A stretch of 40,274 bases of DNA, from contig WELB01000045.1 in the NCBI GenBank assembly GCA_009602725.1, positions 418,802 through 459,075 on the forward strand, read 5' to 3'. The position numbers and the translations under genes are program-made. Below are positions 34,101 to 40,274 of the stretch, in pieces. This DNA comes from Spirogloea muscicola. Taxonomy: Eukaryota > Streptophyta > Zygnematophyceae > Spirogloeales > Spirogloeaceae. Every line of letters starts with the position of its first letter. Position 1 is the first letter of the stretch. The notes under the pieces are model-generated. The model searched no databases and was not told where the DNA came from. It worked only from the letters and a program-made list of their open reading frames with translations.

Positions 34101-34339
34101 CAGAGGGGCCGCAGGCACGAGTTGACGGCGAGCGTGCGGCCGCCAGAAGCCGGGGCGATGGCGACAGTGCAGGCGCCGCAGCCGCCCTGGGCGCACGACA
34201 CCTTGGTGCCCTTGAGGTGCGCGACGTCGCGGATGTACTCGGCGAGCGTCGCCGCGGGGTCCGGGCTGGCCACCTCCACGCGGCGCCCGTTGAGCACGAA
34301 GCGCAGCGTGGAGCTCGGCGGCGGCTCCTCCGGCCCNAT
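25160..34339 (-). CDS. Aldehyde oxidase / xanthine dehydrogenase family molybdoenzyme
   Basis: Exons (27): 34339-33974, 33648-33563, 33390-32937, 32690-32354, 32097-31994, 31800-31633, 31319-31278, 31138-31082, 30951-30761, 30547-30469, 30247-30118, 29889-29840, 29715-29605, 29500-29450, 29185-29048, 28811-28713, 28515-28371, 28190-28018, 27743-27525, 27364-27218, 27035-26863, 26712-26660, 26383-26307, 26148-26074, 25809-25693, 25529-25495, 25313-25160; about 1276 aa. [2Fe-2S] domains: CAQGGCGAC, CGFCTPGF, CRCTGYRPI. FAD domain: RNVGSVSGNLVLAHTYASF. Molybdopterin domain: TTGESIYTDD, VGGAYGAK, ARTNLPSSTYMRGPG, IECGQGLDVKVAQ, TGGSVTSE and SGEPPLGLAA with the catalytic Glu. The FAD segment resembles aldehyde oxidase more than xanthine dehydrogenase. 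Start: ATN at 34339 (N at 34337) gives the usual family N-terminus; an ATG at 34549 is the alternative. Intron 15 has a GC donor. Confidence 0.93.
33729..33768. repeat. Intronic hairpin with 16-bp perfect stem
   Basis: ggcaattgcagattgg (33729-33744) pairs exactly with ccaatctgcaattgcc (33753-33768) across an 8-base loop. It lies within the first intron of the oxidase gene, about 80 bases before the acceptor. The donor side of the same intron has a 15-base direct repeat, gacttgctaccctcc, at 33919 and 33937. Confidence 0.9.
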
Positions 34340-34821
34340 GGATGGATTTAGATGGGAAGCGGAGACGGGGGAGCTGTGGGAGAGGGGGCCGTTCAAGGAG
34401 GAGAGCGGGGGGAGGGAAGAGGGAGGAGGAGGAGGGGGGGCCCTCCCAATGAAGTCGCCATGCATGGCGGCCGCGTGCATGGCGTCGTGCTTCGCGGCGG
34501 CGGCGGCGACGCACGCCAGCTCGATCGGTGCCATGACGAGACTTTGCATCGCTTGACCGCTCCGCCAGCACTCGCTCACTGATGTCGAGCACTGCGTGCC
34601 TGCTGCAGGATCTGCCCTCTGGCGTCTCTGCCGCAGAGCTACTGCGACAATCTGACGCCGATGCGGCGAAAGGGGCACCTTCTAAGAGGGGCGCGTAGGC
34701 ACGTCATCATCAAAGGGATTGCCAGACGCATTGCCCATGCGGAGCGCTAATGCAGCGCCAATAGTAGAACTCTGTGCAGTTCTGACGTGTGAGACAGACT
34801 CTACCAATGCCCCTGTGCCTC

Positions 34822-37800
34822 TCATAGGTGCTCTTTCAGCCAGACAGCCACGTTGACCCAGTGCTCGAACTCGCTCTGCGGCCTGCAGTAGCAATGCATC
34901 ATGAAAGCAATGAGCTATCTAATTGTTTCAGAGCTCGTGGTGGTGCATGAGCATCAGCCATTTCTGTAAGATGTCATCAACACTACATGGTACCTTAAGC
35001 AGGTGCATGCGAAGCTTAGGCTGCCATGCGAGACCGCAGAATTGACCAGCAAGTGCAATGCAGGCCGAATAGCACACTGCCGCAGCACTGCATGCAGGTA
35101 CTTCCTGGTCCTACAAGATGCGCTTGGAAATGTTCCAGGAAAGAAGACTGACTTGTCAATGGCGTGATTGTCCTCCGGAAAGATCAGCACTTTCGCCTCC
35201 AGATTTCTAGCTCGAAGGGCATGCACAAACTTCGATACAAGAGAAGTGTCTTAGATGATCTGCACATGCAGCATAACTTTGTGATAGAATCTTACTGCAA
35301 AGTGCTTCTAAGAAGGCGTATCTGTACCAAGCAATGCTGTCAGCTTCTGAGGGCATGTGAGAAGCATAGTCTGCAGCACGCCGACTGCCGCATGCAGCTC
35401 GTACTTGCAGGCCGTTGAAGTAGGGCACTCGTCGATCTTGCGCACCCAAGAGGAAAAGTGTTGGAACTTCAACCTGTCCGATTCGAAAAGAAAAAAGGAC
35501 CATCAGGATTTCTCAAGGACAGACTCTGATTGCCTTCACAAGAACCAAGTATTTGCTAAACATCTGCAACGCCGAGTGTACCTTGTCCACCAAAGCGATG
35601 GGAGAGGCATCATGGAAGGCCTTCATAATATCGGATCCTGGTGCTTCTGTGTAGGCTGAGAGACCAGTAACGCCACCGAAGGTCTCTGTGAAGCACCAGT
35701 CAGCAATGTCGGTGACGCCCATCATGGAAGCAAGATTGCACACAGGGTTGCGCAGAACAGCCGTCTTGAAGGAGCGAGGTGCCTGATGCCAGCAAAATGA
35801 TACACACCCATGAGATTACGGATGTGAACGTCGTATGACGATTGAGGCAGGAAATGACTAGGTGGCAGAAAAGTAAAAATGAAGCCTTTCAGGTAGTCGT
35901 GCTATCTTGACTCTGCTTATCAGTGTGCTCATACCTGACTGATCAAGTGTGCGGCCAGAAAGCCCCCATGTGAGCCACCCACAACAGCCACTCGGTCGTC
36001 CTTGACATGTTCCTTGACTCTTGCGAGGGCTGATAGGACGTCTGCCACATCCTGCACGCTCACCACACAGCGTATGATGTGCCTGGCAAGCATGCTACGG
36101 ACTGGAAGCAGGTTGTTGTGGGGACAGAGCCGGGAGCCACAGTACCTGCTTGCCGACATGACCTGGCAATGACTGGAGAGCCTCCTCCCCAAAGCCAGTG
36201 GAACCCCTGCAGAATACCACCTACCAGCTTAGCAGAAAGAGCACGCTTGACACAGCAATGCTGATAGGTAACCTCGCTATGCAGGAAGCTGCTGGCATGA
36301 GAGCAAACCTGTAATTAACGTGAACGACGTGGTAGCCCAAGGAGACGAGGAATAAATAGGACATCACAAAGCTCGTCGTGGTGACGCCATGAGGCCCACC
36401 GTGAGGGACCACCAGCAGGGGTGCTGGCTCTGGCTGGCCTCTGATAAGTATGGCCTCGAAAGGAAGGCTGCCTCCTGGGATTCACCAAAAGGCAGGCTTC
36501 AGCATGAATCCCTTACTCACCACACAGTGCCTAGGCTATGACTCCTGCCCAGCAAGGTAGTGTAAGGACTGTGGAAGTTCCTGTGGACCTTGTGACAGAT
36601 TTCTCCCTTGCTCTGTCCTTGAGACCTCGACATCCAGTATCTCAAAGCTTGCTTCCTGCATTATGTTTTCTACCTGCAGTCTTGCAAGGCAGAAACGGTT
36701 GTCAGCAAGGTTGTTGATTCAGCGTCAGAGATCTGCTGTAGCTACAGCTGTAGCTTCATACAAGATGTGCCAACCATTGCCCAAATTGAACACGTGTGTG
36801 CACCTGAGTAGCATATTCAACTGAGGGCTTGGGTAAGTGTGACCAACTCCATCCTCCTCCTTCCTTGATGCCCAGCATCAGCTTGGCAGGGCTGATTGGC
36901 GTGCTAGCAGCTGCAATTAAATGACGGCTTGCAAGTAAATTTCTTTGATTGTGCTCAACCTTGTCATGATCAGCTTGGTGCAGGCACTGTAATCTGCTGC
37001 AGGGCATCAGGTTGGGTTGCTACCAGCAATGAGCACATTCCCATGCGCCGCAAGCAGACTCCAAGACTCTGACCCTGCAGGGCTGATCCTTTTCAATGAA
37101 CCACTGCGCATGGGCCATATCATGCAGACACGGTGAGAAGTGCCTGCATCAAACTCTTACGATGTATCTGAAAGGACATCAAGAAGCAAGAATCTCAAAA
37201 ATCATCAGATGACAGATTGACCGGCCACATTCCTGCAGTGTGCAAAACTCCTTAAAGTGTGGACCTGGACAAGCTTAAGTCCCGCCCAATGGAAAGGCAT
37301 GTCCATGCAGAGCATCTTGGAAAGCTTACATGCCTTTATACCTTGCTACATCAACCTCTACTATTGCAAGGGTACTTCTCCACGCTGTGCCCATCACCAG
37401 CAAAGAACCATTGGTAATCCAAGGTCGAGCTAGCAGATTAGTAGCATAGAGCCCGGGGAAAGCATCTTCTGTTTCAGGGAATTGCACCACATCCACCTGC
37501 AGCTTGACAAGAAGATTGTAAGGAGGCTGCAATTGCTGAAGTCATTTGATATACACGTCAATGAGCATCATGCTGCTTTGTGGTTGGTCAGATACACATG
37601 CATGTTTCATTGACAAATTTCGCATGGGAAGGCAGAAGTACAAAGCTCCAAATGCTGCTCACAATGGTCCTGATTGACGAAAGCTCAGGGCTGCTATAAA
37701 TAGGCCACTCCAAAGAGTGCAGCGAATTCGTTGCAGCATGAGCCCCGCTGTCAACAGCCGCATTAGCGGACAAGAAGACAAGCTGGCGACCATCTGGGCT

Positions 37801-40073
37801 GCCCCACAAACATGAAGAAGGCATCAGGGTGCACAGCTCTTGTGGCTGCTGCTGCATGGGCCAAATCATTGTTCAGGAATTTGACATTATCAATATTCAT
37901 AAGTGAGAAAGCAGAAACATTTGCGCACATGATGTGCAGGTTGAGCAGTGGGCAATCAGAGGTACCTGAAGCAAGGGTAGTAGGCGGAGCTGATTTTGCT
38001 TGTCAATTTCACAACAATTGTTTCTGCTTGCTCAACAGAGGAGTTCCTGCTGGCAGGGGGCAAGCACAAGGGGATTATGCCTAAGGGGCACTACATATGC
38101 TTCAATAGAGAGCTGCATTGAAGCTTTCTCCAATACAAAGCCTGTGATGCAAGACCTGCCTCGACCAACACCTTTAAAATTGGGGGGATAGCAGATGGCA
38201 GGCTGTATTTACGCTGGTTAATGAGGTTATATGTTCAGAGTTGGAATTCTGCATGGCATATTGCTGACGCTGAGCCCCAGAATCCTGGACCTTGAGCTCC
38301 AAACATACATGGAGGAGAAGGTAGGGGCTGAGGCGGCATAAAGGTAGCAGGGGCGATTGTAGCAGTAGACCATGCCAAGCTTCTTGGGCGTCTGGAAATT
38401 GGAGGCAGTCGATGGCCAGCCGACAAATACCAGCTTCTGCAAATTTCCATCAGAGGCTACACGGGGCCCCCAGACCACCTGGCCAGTGCTGAGGTCCTTT
38501 GGGAGCCACCTCACGGCCTCTACTTGACCGCTGCCAGATGATAAAGCTTAGTCACTGGTCAAGTCTAGGCAGCATCATGCCTCCTGATGAGTGTGCAGAT
38601 CGCATCCTTCTGTAGATTTAGACAGGAATGCTAGCCATCACAATATCCAAGTGTCACTGGTCTGCACACAATAACTGCCAATGCTCGGCCCAACATTCTA
38701 GCATTTGATGTCTAGTCCACTTTGACAGTCTGAATCACTGACAACTCCTCCACAGTAACTAAAATAAGTACCAGGAGAGCAGAATAATGTGCAAGACCTG
38801 GGAATGTCAAGCACGAAGACGACAGGCCTTGCTTTTCCCGTGTAGCGCTCGCCCCAGTCCTCCTTCCACTCGCCGCGGCCCTTCCACGACCCCGCCTCGC
38901 TTCTGGCACTCTCCTCCTCCTTGGGCTGCTCAGAGTCGTCATGGCCCAGCTTCTTCTTGCCAACCGCCGCACTGTTCCTTCCAAAGACCGGCTTGCTTGG
39001 TGCCGGCTCCTCAGCAATGTATGCAACCTGCGACTCGTCTTCATTCCAGGATATGCCCTCAAACCTGCACGCCAACTGACACGGACCATCAAACCGGGCT
39101 TCCGTTTGCACTCACAGATCAATGTCCGCAACCTTCCTCGTGTGAAACGTCTTCATGCATGAGCCTGCTCTGAGTCTTACCCTTATATCTGGCCAAAATC
39201 TACATGGCTAAGCGAACCCATGCTGCTTGCTTGAATGGAAATCTATGCAACTCACCACTTGTCATTATAGACAGCACCATGCACTGCTGGAGGGACATGA
39301 ATCTCCTTCAGCAGGCGGCCACCTCCCCACAGCTCAAGCTTCACGGCTCCATCCCCCTCCTTGCCAGAGCCATCGCCGTTCTTGGCTATGAAGAGGCGGC
39401 TGCCCGAGGGGGACGGGCAAGCGGCAGCGTGGGGGCTGAGCTCGAACGGGAAAGGCGACCAGCGGTGCGCGCCGCTGGGCATGGACAGCTGTGCGAAAGA
39501 GATGTGCCGCCTCACGGTGTTGGCCGCCAGGTTGCGCTGGCTCGCGAAAACCAGCACATCAAGCTCGCTGGCAGCGTCGCCACCTGCAGTTTAAAGTGGA
39601 TAACAGCGGCTCTAAGATTCTGTAGGCTGGAGCATATGAGGCTTCAATTGTAACATATTGGCTTATGCAGCTCTGCAAAGGAGCGCGAATTGCACGCAGG
39701 CAAGCGAGCTCTCAACAGCGAGATGCTGCTAGGGAGTGCAGCTGTTGTCATTATCGCTCAGTTGTGACTTCGCTTAGGGGTCAATATTGGTGCAAGCGAC
39801 TTGCACCTTTTGTGCTTGACACGTAAGAAGTGCTTGAGGACCCCCCACTGGCACCAGACGCGGACAATGGAGCGGGAGGAAGGTCCACAATGGCAACACG
39901 AGTGCGTGTCTCTCACCTTGGCTGGGCGTGCACCAGGCAGCGTCGATGGCGGCGACCTCGCAGAAGCACTCGAGGAGCTCGGCCGTGCGGTCCAGCGCCG
40001 CTCCCTTCCCCTCGTCCGCGGCGAGCGCCGCCGCCGCCGCCGCGGAGCCGCCAGCGCCGTCCCGCCGGGCCAT
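34822..40073 (-). CDS. Acylaminoacyl-peptidase (acylamino-acid-releasing enzyme, S9C)
   Basis: Exons (16): 40073-39917, 39583-39256, 39064-38798, 38530-38305, 37845-37663, 37496-37342, 37103-37024, 36910-36804, 36673-36589, 36474-36309, 36206-36146, 36051-35935, 35782-35582, 35473-35405, 35229-35153, 34882-34822; 779 aa, phases consistent. The junction at 38305/37845 is the least certain. The beta-propeller half includes GRGEWKEDWGERYTGK, VVWGP, LVFVGWPS, GMVYCYNRPCYLYA, SPDGRQLVFLSANAAVDSGA and FPGLYATNLL. The hydrolase half has VVPHGGPHG, NYRGSTGFGEEALQSLPGHVG, nucleophile GGSHGG (Ser632), GAQDRRVP (Asp724) and PEDNHAID (His756). It removes N-acylated amino acids from blocked peptides, often with a role in clearing oxidised proteins. 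Exons 1 and 2 are GC-rich. The stop lies 483 bases from the oxidase start. Confidence 0.94.
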
Positions 40074-40150
40074 GGCCACGAGCCGCCGCCCGGGAGCTCC
40101 GGCGACGGCTTCCCGAGCGCCCGGGCTCGGCCACCGGCCTCGCCGCAGCG

Positions 40151-40274
<124 letters not shown>

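Noticed and set aside
33245-34351. A 368-codon plus-strand open frame
   Set aside because: It lies antisense to oxidase exons 1-3, whose motifs are unmistakable; its length follows from GC-rich composition.

Overview
The window is nuclear DNA from a eukaryote, most likely a green alga (Chlorophyta; Trebouxiophyceae is my guess). The evidence is six intron-dense genes whose proteins resemble plant or algal families, an extensin-like proline-rich wall protein, and GT-AG introns mostly tens to a few hundred bases long. First exons are strikingly GC-rich while downstream exons are near-neutral in composition. Every gene model below was assembled by hand from reading frame, splice consensus, intron phase and fit to the protein family. 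Exon lengths sum to a multiple of three in all but one complete model, the DTW gene, whose first exon contains an N.

Layout, left to right. 1-681 (+): last two exons of a DnaJ-type cysteine-rich zinc-finger protein. 1229-3962 (-): DTW-domain tRNA-uridine aminocarboxypropyltransferase, 8 exons, converging on the first gene, with a perfect 30-bp palindrome between the two. 4975-7140 (-): Mn-type cation diffusion facilitator (MTP), 6 exons. 7.4-9.7 kb: a transposon-rich interval holding a decayed reverse-transcriptase C-terminus, tandem and inverted repeats, a two-exon orphan gene and a foldback element. 9992-13970 (+): EMB8/YheT-type alpha/beta hydrolase, 13 exons. 14165-15655 (+): small unknown protein with a C-terminal membrane anchor, 5 exons. 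15.7-19.0 kb: no confident gene, but a GC-rich island, a foldback element and twin hairpins. 18996-21753 (-): secreted pectate lyase with a long proline-rich linker, 7 exons. 22.4-24.3 kb: GC island and an array of degraded retroelement 3' ends with a conserved stem-loop. 25160-34339 (-): aldehyde oxidase/xanthine dehydrogenase family molybdoenzyme, 27 exons. 34822-40073 (-): acylaminoacyl-peptidase (AARE/APEH), 16 exons. 40153-40274: a pure A run ending the sequence.

The genes are unrelated housekeeping or metabolic functions (plastid chaperone-like protein, tRNA modification, Mn transport, lipid or ester hydrolysis, wall polysaccharide cleavage, aldehyde or purine oxidation, N-acetyl-peptide turnover), and nothing suggests a functional cluster. 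The unusual material is the retroelement-tail array with its conserved hairpin and the related foldback element, the pectate lyase/extensin-like fusion, two GC-AG introns, an orphan spliced gene, and single Ns that each sit in a GC-rich island and disturb or obscure a gene start.
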